From an uncultured Caryophanales bacterium (GTDB lineage Bacteria > Bacillota_I > Bacilli_A > RFN20 > CAG-826): a stretch of 64,000 bases of DNA. The stretch covers positions 1 to 64,000 of the forward strand of contig CAMORU010000001.1 of assembly GCA_946624155.1 (NCBI GenBank), given 5' to 3'. The translations under genes were made by a program, and so were the position numbers. Under the pieces are notes generated by a model that made no database searches, was not told the origin of the DNA, and worked only from the letters and a program-made list of their open reading frames with translations. Of the stretch, positions 51,491 to 59,988 are shown one piece after another. Position 1 is the stretch's first letter. Each line of letters opens with the position of its first letter.

Positions 51491-53146
51491 ATGAAAACAT
51501 ACGTCGATTTAGCAAATTATATATTCCCAGAAATTAATGAAACAATTGCAGATTTAGAAGCAAAATATCCTGCAAGAAAATTACCTGAAGGAGCAGAGGT
51601 TACTCGTTTTGCTCCATCTCCAACTGGGTTTTTACATTTGGGATCTCTTTTTACTAGTTTAGTCGCTCATAAAGTCGCTAAAGATACAAAAGGTGTATTT
51701 TATCTTCGCCTTGAAGATACAGACACTAAAAGGGAAGTAGAAGGAAGTGGTGACGAACTCGTTCGTCAACTTGCCTATTTTGGAATTGATCCTAAAGAAG
51801 GTTATTTAGGTCATGACGTAGGTGAATATGGACCATATAAACAAAGTGAACGTGCTTATATTTATAAAGTTTGTATTAAAGAACTTATGAAACAAGGTAG
51901 AGCATATCCATGTTTCTGCTCTGCTGAACAACTTGAAGAAACCCGTCAAATCCAAGAAGCAATGAAAGAAATTCCTGGATATTATGGTGATTATGCGATT
52001 TGTAGAACAAATACACCAGATGAAGCAATTGAAAGAATTGAAGCTGGAGAACCTTATGTTATTCGCTTTAAATCAATGGGTAATCACAACAATAAAATTA
52101 CTTTCCATGATGAAGTTCGTGGAGATATTTCGATTGCCGAAAATGATATGGATATTGTCATTTTAAAGAGTGATGGTCTTCCAACATACCATTTTGCCCA
52201 CGCTGTTGATGATCATTTTATGCATACAACAACAGTTATTCGTGGTGAAGAATGGATTTCATCCGCGCCAATCCACTTAGAGTTATTTGATACACTTGGA
52301 TTTAAACGTCCAAAATATGCTCATTTACCAGTTATCATGAAGCTTGATAATGGAAATAAACGTAAACTTTCTAAGAGAAAAGATCCAGAAGCATCAGTTT
52401 CTCATTTTATTGAAGAAGGTTTCCCAAAAGAAGCTTTACTCGTTTATTTAATGAGCATTGCAAACTCTAATTTTGAAGAATGGACTGCTGAAAATCATTC
52501 ATATAATTTAGATGATTTCAAATTCTCGTTCGATAAGATGTCTCTTGATGGAGTTTTGTTTGATCAAGATAAATTAAATTTCTTCTCAAAAGAAATCATT
52601 GCTCAAATGTCTGCAGAAGAAGTTTATAATCGTGTCCATGAATGGGCAACAGGTACTTTTAAAGAAAGACTTGAAGCTTATAAAGAAACATCAATTGCCG
52701 CTTTAAATATTGAAAGAGGTGGAGAAAAAGCAAGAAAAGATTATGCTTGCTATAAAGATGTATATCCTATTCTTTCCTTATTTTATAAGGAAGATAATGA
52801 AAAAGAATTTAATGAAGTTGGTTTATCGTTCAATCCTAATATTCCAACATCAGTTGTTAAAGAAGTTCTTGAAGATTTCAAAGAATCAAATGATTATTCC
52901 TTAGGAAATGATGTTTGGTTCTCAACAGTTAAAGAACTTGGTGTTAGACATAAATTTGCAGAATCTGGAAAAATCTTTAAACAAAATCCAGAAGCTTATT
53001 TTGGACACGTTGGAGATGTCGCTGAAATCATTAGATTAGCAGTCACAAATAGAAAGAATTCTCCAAATCTTCACGACGTTCTTGTTATCTTAGGCAAAGA
53101 CGAAGTTGACAGAAGAATTGATCGTGCATTAAAATCTCTTCACTAA
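51491..53146 (+). CDS. gltX: glutamyl-tRNA synthetase
   Basis: Charges tRNA-Glu, and in most Firmicutes also tRNA-Gln for later amidation. RFAPSPTGFLHLGSLFTSL has the HIGH-type signature (HLGS), RLEDTDTKR follows, and KLSKRKDPEAS is the KMSKS-type loop. 551 aa is 60-70 aa longer than common bacterial GltX. The extra length is an N-terminal segment of about 35 aa before the fold and a longer C-terminal anticodon-binding part. tRNA-Glu (CTC) follows after 27 nt with no terminator between them. Confidence 0.93.
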   Translation: MKTYVDLANYIFPEINETIADLEAKYPARKLPEGAEVTRFAPSPTGFLHLGSLFTSLVAHKVAKDTKGVFYLRLEDTDTKREVEGSGDELVRQLAYFGIDPKEGYLGHDVGEYGPYKQSERAYIYKVCIKELMKQGRAYPCFCSAEQLEETRQIQEAMKEIPGYYGDYAICRTNTPDEAIERIEAGEPYVIRFKSMGNHNNKITFHDEVRGDISIAENDMDIVILKSDGLPTYHFAHAVDDHFMHTTTVIRGEEWISSAPIHLELFDTLGFKRPKYAHLPVIMKLDNGNKRKLSKRKDPEASVSHFIEEGFPKEALLVYLMSIANSNFEEWTAENHSYNLDDFKFSFDKMSLDGVLFDQDKLNFFSKEIIAQMSAEEVYNRVHEWATGTFKERLEAYKETSIAALNIERGGEKARKDYACYKDVYPILSLFYKEDNEKEFNEVGLSFNPNIPTSVVKEVLEDFKESNDYSLGNDVWFSTVKELGVRHKFAESGKIFKQNPEAYFGHVGDVAEIIRLAVTNRKNSPNLHDVLVILGKDEVDRRIDRALKSLH

Positions 53147-53173
53147 TAGCAAACTTTTTGTTTGTTATTATAT

Positions 53174-53248
53174 GGCCCTATGGTCAAGCGGCTAAGACGC
53201 AACCCTCTCAAGGTTGAATCCCGGGTTCGATTCCCGGTGGGGTCACCA
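53174..53248 (+). tRNA. tRNA-Glu (CTC)
   Basis: 75 nt with CCA. Acceptor GGCCCTA/TGGGGTC with two G-T pairs, anticodon stem CAACC/GGTTG with loop CTCTCAA, T-arm CCGGG/CCCGG. It lies just downstream of the synthetase that charges it. Confidence 0.92.
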
Positions 53249-53260
53249 AAGTAAAAAAAT

Positions 53261-53287
53261 ACCAACTATTTAATGTTGGTTTTTTAT
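53261..53287 (+). terminator. terminator after tRNA-Glu
   Basis: ACCAAC/GTTGGT stem, 8-nt loop, T run. Confidence 0.7.
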
Positions 53288-53353
53288 TTTTTACCTTCGA
53301 AAATTGCCGTATTTTATGAATAATAAGGACACTTTTAGTTTTTTTAAAAAAAA

Positions 53354-53381
53354 TTGAAATTTACTCAAAGTGTGTTATATT
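53354..53381 (+). promoter_or_regulatory. promoter of the DUF4143 ATPase (leaderless)
   Basis: TTGAAA (53354-53359), 16 nt, TATATT (53376-53381) preceded by TGT; the ATG is 6 nt after the -10. Confidence 0.65.
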
Positions 53382-53387
53382 AGAAAT

Positions 53388-54653
53388 ATGATTATTAAAC
53401 GTGAAAATTATTTAAAAAAACTACGTCCTCTTTATGATAATAATCTTATTAAGGTTATTTTAGGGCCGAGAAGATCTGGCAAAAGCGAAATTCTTAAAAT
53501 GATAAGAAATGAGCTTTATTCTTTAGGAATTAATGATGATCATGTGATTTATATTAATTTTGAAGATGTTTCATTTGAAGAATTACTTGACTATCGTATG
53601 CTTAATTCGTATGTTAACAATCTGGTTAAAGATAAAAATAAGTATTATTTAATGTTTGATGAGATACAACATGTGGATGAGTTTGAGAAGGTGATTGCAT
53701 CATTTAAAGCAACATTAAATTGTTCAATCTTTATCACTGGTAGTAATAGCAACTTATTAAAAGGAAGTCTCGCGAGCTTATTAACCGGAAGATATTTAGA
53801 ATTTTACGTAAGACCATTCACTTATAAAGAATCATTGGATTATTTGGTTTCGCTAGGAAAAGAAATTCCGAATGATTTTTTTGAAAGAAATTATTTAAAG
53901 TGGGGTGGATTCCCGCAAAGATTTGATTTTGCTGATGAATTGCAACTTCGACAATATTTAAATCAGCTATATTTAGATACAATCGAAAAAGATATCATAA
54001 ATATGTCTAGAAGAGACAAAAAGAAAAGCAATTTGGATAAAAATAAATTCAAAACGATATCATCTTATGTTTTAGCGACTGCCGGTCAAGAATTTTCCCC
54101 TTCTTCAATAGAGGAATATTTGCATAAAGAAAAAGGGGATTTGAATATCACCGCGAACACGATAAGAACGTATTTAGAATTAATGGAAAAAGCTTTTTTG
54201 ATCCAACGAATAGATAGATATTCGATCAAAGGGAAAAGAAAACTAAAAATGTTGCCTAAATATTATGCATTAGATAACGGCATGCGTATTATTCAAAGTA
54301 ACTCTAGTGCTTATTTGTCAACTTTCTTTCTGGAAAACATAATATGTAATGAATTAATATCAAGAGGATATGAAGTTTCTGTTGGTAAAAAATATAATGG
54401 CGAAATTGATTTTGTTGCCGAACAAGGTGGCAAGCATTGTTATATACAAGTCGCTTATTATTTAACAAAAGAAAAAGGTCCAGACGAAAAGAAATCTGCT
54501 TTTGATAGAGAATACGATGCTTTTGACTCCATAAAAGATGGTAGTCCACGTTATGTCATGTCTTTAGATAAAATTGATACTTCTCATAATGGGATAACTC
54601 ATTTAAATATAGAGGATTTTCTTTTAAATAAGGTAGATATTAAATTATCATGA
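53388..54653 (+). CDS. AAA ATPase with DUF4143 domain
   Basis: 421 aa. I use the ATG at 53388; a GTG at 53370 lies in the promoter. The Walker A motif GPRRSGKSEIL is near residue 28, the Walker B-like YLMFDEIQH near residue 90, and a sensor region FITGSNSNLLKGSLASLLTGR follows. The C-terminal part (about 210-421) is DUF4143-like with a nuclease-like end, YNGEIDFVAEQGGKHCYIQV. Such ATPases are common accessory genes of unclear role. It lies between tRNA-Glu and an imperfect copy of that tRNA's 3' end. Confidence 0.82.
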   Translation: MIIKRENYLKKLRPLYDNNLIKVILGPRRSGKSEILKMIRNELYSLGINDDHVIYINFEDVSFEELLDYRMLNSYVNNLVKDKNKYYLMFDEIQHVDEFEKVIASFKATLNCSIFITGSNSNLLKGSLASLLTGRYLEFYVRPFTYKESLDYLVSLGKEIPNDFFERNYLKWGGFPQRFDFADELQLRQYLNQLYLDTIEKDIINMSRRDKKKSNLDKNKFKTISSYVLATAGQEFSPSSIEEYLHKEKGDLNITANTIRTYLELMEKAFLIQRIDRYSIKGKRKLKMLPKYYALDNGMRIIQSNSSAYLSTFFLENIICNELISRGYEVSVGKKYNGEIDFVAEQGGKHCYIQVAYYLTKEKGPDEKKSAFDREYDAFDSIKDGSPRYVMSLDKIDTSHNGITHLNIEDFLLNKVDIKLS

Positions 54654-54853
54654 CACATTGAGTTTATTTAAAAATATTTTAGTTTTGCGCAAAGTGTAAA
54701 TAATCAGCAAATTCTATTCGACATAATAAAGAGGTGTTTAGATAGTAACGGCATGAAAAATTTGACAAAATCCCTATTTGTGGAGATACAAAATTATAGA
54801 TAAAATTGAATTAGATTAAGGATTTTGTCTTATTTTATTAACCAGTGTTCGCC

Positions 54854-54885
54854 TTCGATTATCAGACGCGTCACCAAAAGTAAAA
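54854..54885 (+). repeat. imperfect copy of the tRNA-Glu 3' end
   Basis: TTCGATT, nine variable bases, then GTCACCAAA and AGTAAAA. The intact tRNA-Glu end has TTCGATT, nine bases, GTCACCAAA and GTAAAA at the same spacing. The 5' half of a tRNA is missing and the T-stem does not pair. It may be a right attachment-site remnant or a decayed tRNA. Confidence 0.5.
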
Positions 54886-54888
54886 TTT

Positions 54889-54912
54889 CTCTCACTCTGT
54901 GAGAGTTTTTTT
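54889..54912 (+). terminator. terminator after the tRNA-like fragment
   Basis: CTCTCAC/GTGAGAG, loop TCT, seven Ts. Its presence without an upstream gene suggests a small RNA or a lost tRNA. Confidence 0.85.
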
Positions 54913-54942
54913 ATTAAATAGTAGAATAAATATTTATTCAAA

Positions 54943-54970
54943 TTGTATTTTAAATACAAGATAGTACAAT
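54943..54970 (+). promoter_or_regulatory. promoter of the DUF2779 nuclease gene
   Basis: TTGTAT (54943-54948), 16 nt, TACAAT (54965-54970). The ATG follows by 10 nt, so the leader is at most a few bases and there is no Shine-Dalgarno. Confidence 0.55.
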
Positions 54971-54980
54971 ATATTGAAAC

Positions 54981-57080
54981 ATGATTACTAAAACAGTTAT
55001 CAAAGACTACGTCGCAAAAAGATGTCCTTATCTTGCATCTTTAGAATTAGAAGATAAATCTCTAGTTCAGCTTTTAGAGAAGTCTGCTGCGAATAGAGAA
55101 AAATATCAAGAATTGATTCTAGAGTCCCAAGAACAAGGAGACACTAATGAAGAAGGTGGAGAAAAAGACCTAATTTTTGATTTACCTCAAGTGCTTCGTG
55201 ATTATCCTCACTTAAAGAACAAAATTAAATATTTCGATAAACATCAGAAGAAAAATAAAGTCGAAGAGCTAATTGAAAAATATAATGATGATCAAATTGT
55301 TTCTAAAATATCTAGAACATATTTTGAGAATATTTATGGAAAAGAAAACTGTGTTCGCTGCGATGTAAATGCTGATGGCAGTGAATTTATTAACCAAGAA
55401 GCAATGGTTCAAATGACTCAATCTGCTTTAGCAGATACATCTAAGAAAGTTCTTTTTGAGCCACAAATAGAGCATGTTGATTTAAGAGCAAGAGCTGACG
55501 TTTTAATAAGAAATGATGATGGTTCTTTCTCAATGGTAGAAGTTAAAGGAAGTAATACAGTATTTAGAAAAAGTATTGATAAGAAAACAGGTGAGACTTT
55601 CGATAGAGATATTGTTGGGAAGTATTTATACGATGCTTTATTTCAATATCATGTTTATACAAGTGCTGGAATGAATATTAAAAGTGTTGCTTTCATGTTC
55701 ACGAATAGAGAATTTGAAATTAAAAAGCATACTTATCCAACCGCAGATGAAGAATTAAATGACTTATTTATTCTAAAGAATACAATCGATTTGAAAGACG
55801 GCACTAAAACACTTGTGGAATATTTTGATTCCGAAGATTATGCCAAAGATAAAACAGGTCATGTTCAGGATGATTTATTAATTGAAAATATTATTTTTGA
55901 GATTAGACAAATTGCTAAGCAAAGCGGAATAGTACCTCATAAAACATATTTTTGTTGCAAAGGTCCAGTTTGCCCATTTATTTCAATGTGCTTCGGAGAA
56001 GAAGCAGAGGGACCTAATTCAGTATTTAAATTAACTCGTTGGGGAATTCAAGGTGGTTACCATAAACGTACAAAAAGGCTTCTAGAAGATGGCATTGATA
56101 AAATAAGCGATATTGCCAGCCCTGAAGCTTATGATTTCCATGAATTTAATAGCGACGGGAAACGTTATAATGCCTACACCCAAATTAGATACCAAAAAGG
56201 AGAAATATCGGAAAAATATATCATCGATATATCAAAAATAAAAAGTATCCTTTTAAAACAGTATTTAAATGATGAAACAGATTATTTAATTTTCTTTGAT
56301 TTTGAGTCTTTCCAATACCCAATTCCTTTAGTAGAACATGTTGGCCCTTGGAAACAGCTTGTTTCGCAATATTCAATGCATATTTGTAAGAAGGGTTACG
56401 ACTTATCTAAACACGATTTTGCAAAAGGAGTTGGTGGAGGAGTTAACCATTTTGAATTTATTGCAAATCCTGATGAATCAGGTTATGAAAACCCAAGCAT
56501 TCCACTTTATACCACTTTAAAAACACAACTTGAGTCTGTTGGAATAGATCCTTATGCGAAAAACTACAAAGTCGTCGTTTTTAATAAGTCGTTTGAACAA
56601 GGAAGAATGAGAGAATTTGGCAGAGATTTTGTTGGTAAAGCGGATTTAGATTTACTCAGATTTGTCGCTAATTTTAATGAAAATGTAGTGGATTTACTGG
56701 ACTTTTTCACTTCCGGATCAATTTATGGAAGAGACTTTAATGGACGTGCTTCATTAAAGGTTGTTCAACCAACGTTAGGTGCTGATAAAGATGTTCTCGA
56801 ATACTATAAAAAGATACTTCCTTTTGATTTGGCTTATTCTCTTGATTATCACAAAGACGACAAATGTCTTGTTTATAATGGTGGCATTTGTCTAGATTTG
56901 TATAAATCTTTGCTCGTAAGAGCGCATCTAGGTGATTATTCAGACGGTTTATCTACCAAAGATCTTTTGGCAGAAGCTTTGGCTTATTGCAAGATTGATT
57001 CTTGGGGCACCGTAATAATTTACGATATTATTAAAAATATTTATTTAGGCAATTTGAAACTTGACGCTTTAATTAAATAA
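54981..57080 (+). CDS. DUF2779 protein with Cas4/RecB-like nuclease and Fe-S cysteines
   Basis: 699 aa. N-terminal half: a PD-(D/E)XK nuclease core with RARADVLIRNDDG and MVEVKGSN (about 175-200), then a cysteine set, CCKGPVCPFISMC (about 330), like the Fe-S cysteines of Cas4/AddB-type nucleases. C-terminal half: DUF2779, a DEDD-exonuclease-like domain starting FFDFESFQYPIPL and VVVFNKSFEQGRMREF. Such proteins are found in Mollicutes and other Firmicutes; a role in DNA processing or defence is inferred. No partner gene is adjacent. Confidence 0.82.
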   Translation: MITKTVIKDYVAKRCPYLASLELEDKSLVQLLEKSAANREKYQELILESQEQGDTNEEGGEKDLIFDLPQVLRDYPHLKNKIKYFDKHQKKNKVEELIEKYNDDQIVSKISRTYFENIYGKENCVRCDVNADGSEFINQEAMVQMTQSALADTSKKVLFEPQIEHVDLRARADVLIRNDDGSFSMVEVKGSNTVFRKSIDKKTGETFDRDIVGKYLYDALFQYHVYTSAGMNIKSVAFMFTNREFEIKKHTYPTADEELNDLFILKNTIDLKDGTKTLVEYFDSEDYAKDKTGHVQDDLLIENIIFEIRQIAKQSGIVPHKTYFCCKGPVCPFISMCFGEEAEGPNSVFKLTRWGIQGGYHKRTKRLLEDGIDKISDIASPEAYDFHEFNSDGKRYNAYTQIRYQKGEISEKYIIDISKIKSILLKQYLNDETDYLIFFDFESFQYPIPLVEHVGPWKQLVSQYSMHICKKGYDLSKHDFAKGVGGGVNHFEFIANPDESGYENPSIPLYTTLKTQLESVGIDPYAKNYKVVVFNKSFEQGRMREFGRDFVGKADLDLLRFVANFNENVVDLLDFFTSGSIYGRDFNGRASLKVVQPTLGADKDVLEYYKKILPFDLAYSLDYHKDDKCLVYNGGICLDLYKSLLVRAHLGDYSDGLSTKDLLAEALAYCKIDSWGTVIIYDIIKNIYLGNLKLDALIK

Positions 57081-57141
57081 TTTTTACTTAATTTTGTGTT
57101 ATCATATAAGTGCAAGTTATTTTTAATAAGAAGGGTTTTAT

Positions 57142-59100
57142 ATGTTTAGAAGAAAGCACTCATCAAAATTAAAAACATTTTATTATTCTCATCCATATTT
57201 CGTAATATTTAACATTTTGATTATTTACAACGTAATTCTTGTAGGAATCGCTGCTTTAATTATGACTTATTTAATGAACGGAATAACTGATAGCGGCGTA
57301 ACAATGGCGATTGACTGGAATTCATATCTGAAGAACCTAGAATATTGCGTTGTCTTCACTATGAATAACGGTGGTATTTATAACCAAGCACCTACATCAG
57401 TAATTATTATGAAGATTATACTTTCGATTCTTCAAATGATTACCTTCTCAGGCGCTCTAATCGGTCTTGCAACATCAATTTTACAAAGTATGTTTGACCA
57501 TCGAATTCATAATCTTGGAAAGTTAAAACTTAAACATCATTATGTCATTTTAGAATGGTCTGCGGTAGGTCCAAATCTTGTTAGAGAATTAAGCTTTATA
57601 AGAGGAGATAAAAGTATTGTCATTTTGTCCCAAAAAGATAGAGGTGAAATTCAAGACGAAATTGATAATCTGTTTTTAGAAACAGGAACAAGTAAAAAAC
57701 ACTTAAAAATCTTTGTTAAAAATGGAAACCCATCTTCAAGAAAAGTATTAAAAGAAATTAATATTGATAAGGCTGAAGCAATAGCCATTTTAGGTGCATC
57801 ATCTTGGTTAAATGCATCTGAACAAAATGACTCAATGTCTTTTAAAATTTTAATGAGCGTTATTGCAATTACTAAGACTGCAAATATCGTTATTGAAACT
57901 GATGACCAAGAAGTTACTAAAAACATTCACGAATTAATGAAAACATCGGTGGAACTTGAACATGCTAAAATTTCGATTTTTTCAAGAAACACAATTGTTG
58001 GTCATGTTTTAGCAAAGTCCGCTATTAATGCAGATTATCCAAATTTATATTATTCACTTCTTTCTTTTAGAAATGGTTCTTTCTATGCTGTTGATAGACC
58101 ATACTCTGTTGAGGAAGCTTTAACTAAATATAGTTCTTGTTTACCATCGTTTAGATATAGGACTGAAGATGATAAAGAACTCTTATTTATTAATGCCGAA
58201 AAAGAATTCGATGTTAGAAGATCTTTATTTACAAAGAAAAGAAATGTGACTGTTCCATTTAAAAAGAATATTGCTAAGAATTCATTTACTCTTTACGTAT
58301 TAGGTGAAAATGATAGAAGTAGTGCTATTAAAACTGCTGTAAGCAAGCACAATGAAGAAAAAGAAGGTAAAGTTAATCTTAAGATTCTTCCAATTGATTT
58401 TAATGTAGACGAACTTATAGAAGACATCTCTAAGACTCAAGGCAAAAAGAAGATTTTAATTCTTTCAGATAACAATGCCTTAGAAGAAAATATTGATAGC
58501 AACGTCTTCTTATCTTTAATTAAAATTAAAGCAAATAAAGAAGTATCAAAAAACGTCGAAATATTTGCAGAGATTTTTGATCCATCAAATAGATTCGCAT
58601 TAGAAGCATTAAATATCTCTGGCGTTATTATTGCTAACCAAATGGTTGCAGTTTATATGTGCCAACTTCTTTGCCATGAAGAATCGCATAAACTTTATGA
58701 GGATTTATTAAATCCTGAGTCCCATGCCTCCATAACCTTTGAGATTAGACAAGCAAAAGAATTAATTGACTTCAAAGAAGAAAAATATGAGTTTAGTTCA
58801 AAAGGAGATTTAATCTCTGCTTTATATTCTTCAAGTGAACACGAATATCTTCCAATTGGATTTATAGGTGAAAAGAAAAGGTTATCGATTCTTGGGGCTG
58901 TCACTGGTGCTGTGGCAGGTGTTATAAATGTTACTGGCAAAGTATTATCGACTGTCACAAATGCTTTAACTCTTGCTGATACTCCAGAAGATGTCAAAGT
59001 TGATTTTACAGATGTTGAGTTCTTTAATAAGAGCATTAACAAAAAAGAAAAGGTAGTTGTTAGTCCAGACACTACTATGATTGTGGTTAAACAAAACTAA
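57142..59100 (+). CDS. CASTOR/POLLUX- or TrkA-N-like ion channel protein
   Basis: 652 aa. Two or three N-terminal helices (about 15-45 and 85-115) with a pore-like loop, YCVVFTMNNGGIYNQAP, between them. Then come two RCK/TrkA-N Rossmann-like domains, the first starting HHYVILEWSAVGPNLVREL and the second near FTLYVLGENDRSS. The layout matches CASTOR/POLLUX-type channels, though the pore loop lacks a standard TVGYG filter. AAGGG precedes the ATG. It is 1 nt from the next gene, a lipid kinase. Confidence 0.75.
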   Translation: MFRRKHSSKLKTFYYSHPYFVIFNILIIYNVILVGIAALIMTYLMNGITDSGVTMAIDWNSYLKNLEYCVVFTMNNGGIYNQAPTSVIIMKIILSILQMITFSGALIGLATSILQSMFDHRIHNLGKLKLKHHYVILEWSAVGPNLVRELSFIRGDKSIVILSQKDRGEIQDEIDNLFLETGTSKKHLKIFVKNGNPSSRKVLKEINIDKAEAIAILGASSWLNASEQNDSMSFKILMSVIAITKTANIVIETDDQEVTKNIHELMKTSVELEHAKISIFSRNTIVGHVLAKSAINADYPNLYYSLLSFRNGSFYAVDRPYSVEEALTKYSSCLPSFRYRTEDDKELLFINAEKEFDVRRSLFTKKRNVTVPFKKNIAKNSFTLYVLGENDRSSAIKTAVSKHNEEKEGKVNLKILPIDFNVDELIEDISKTQGKKKILILSDNNALEENIDSNVFLSLIKIKANKEVSKNVEIFAEIFDPSNRFALEALNISGVIIANQMVAVYMCQLLCHEESHKLYEDLLNPESHASITFEIRQAKELIDFKEEKYEFSSKGDLISALYSSSEHEYLPIGFIGEKKRLSILGAVTGAVAGVINVTGKVLSTVTNALTLADTPEDVKVDFTDVEFFNKSINKKEKVVVSPDTTMIVVKQN

Positions 59101-59101
59101 T

Positions 59102-59965
59102 ATGAAAGTTTTATATCTTTATTCTGACAAAACGGGAATTTCAAAATCCAAACGAAAAGTTGAGAGACTAAATTCTAAGTTACGTGAGATATACTCAAAT
59201 ATAGACATTATAAAGACCGATAGTCTTGAAGATTTTGGGGAAAAAATACGAAAATCCCCTGGAATTTACGATATTTTAATAGTTGCTGGTGGAGACGGAA
59301 CACTAAAATATGCTGTTACAGTTTTAATGTCGATTGATAAAGATAAACGACCTATTTTAGGCTACATACCAACAGGAACTGTAAATGATGCCGGAAAAGC
59401 TTTCGGAGTAAGAGGAAGACCAAGACAAGCTTTAAAAGTTTTAAAAGCTGGTATTATCGACTATGTCGATGTATGTAAGGTAAATAATGAATATTTTAAC
59501 TTTGTCTGTGCAGCTGGTGCCTTCTCTGATATTTCTTACGTTGTTCGAAGAGGATATAAAAAAGTTTTAGGACGTTTAGCATATTATTTTTATGCTCTTT
59601 CTCAAATTTTTAAGCGCAAATCTATTACTGCAGAAATTGAGACAAAAAACGAAAAATTTACGGTAAAAACACCATTTATTTTGGTTATGAACAGTAGAAA
59701 TGTTGGTGGTTTTCCAGTGAATTTTGATTTTTCTGCAAAAGACGGAATGGCTGAAGTTTATATAACAAAACCTGGCTTGTTCAATGGTTTACTTCATTAT
59801 GCATTCTTCAAAGTTAAAACAAAGAAAATGAAAGTTGATTGGATTAAGATAACATTACAAAATGATGATTATTGGTGCTTTGATGGTGAAAGAGGCGACA
59901 AGAAATCTGTCGAAATAAAAGTTCTAAAACAAGAACTAAAAGTTATTGGTAAAGTTAAAAAATAG
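59102..59965 (+). CDS. diacylglycerol kinase family lipid kinase
   Basis: 287 aa of the DgkB/YegS type, cytoplasmic, phosphorylating diacylglycerol or a related lipid. I start at the ATG at 59102, 1 nt after the preceding stop. The nucleotide loop is LIVAGGDGTLKYA and the second motif IPTGTVNDAGKAFG; the metal region LVMNSRNVGGFPVNFD and YWCFDGERGD near the C-terminus follow. Coupled to the channel gene. The stop lies in the bidirectional terminator. Confidence 0.9.
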   Translation: MKVLYLYSDKTGISKSKRKVERLNSKLREIYSNIDIIKTDSLEDFGEKIRKSPGIYDILIVAGGDGTLKYAVTVLMSIDKDKRPILGYIPTGTVNDAGKAFGVRGRPRQALKVLKAGIIDYVDVCKVNNEYFNFVCAAGAFSDISYVVRRGYKKVLGRLAYYFYALSQIFKRKSITAEIETKNEKFTVKTPFILVMNSRNVGGFPVNFDFSAKDGMAEVYITKPGLFNGLLHYAFFKVKTKKMKVDWIKITLQNDDYWCFDGERGDKKSVEIKVLKQELKVIGKVKK

Positions 59966-59988
59966 GACATATAATGTCCTATTTTTTT
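59961..59988. terminator. bidirectional terminator, lipid kinase and guanylate kinase
   Basis: AATAGGACAT/ATGTCCTATT with loop ATA, flanked by A and T runs. It contains the stop codons of both convergent genes. Confidence 0.85.

Larger units (their letters stand above)
54654..54980. other. intergenic remnant region
   Basis: 327 nt without a convincing gene. It holds a 17-codon open frame (54753-54803) with no family look, a pair of inverted 10-mers, GACAAAATCC (54764-54773) and GGATTTTGTC (54820-54829), a tRNA-3'-like fragment, a terminator and the next promoter. TTGACA (54763-54768) with TACAAA 18 nt later could start an RNA of about 110 nt ending at the terminator. Confidence 0.5.

Noticed and set aside
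54753..54803. 17-codon open frame with ATG
   Set aside because: Too short, with no strong ribosome site and no family resemblance; noted only as part of the remnant region.
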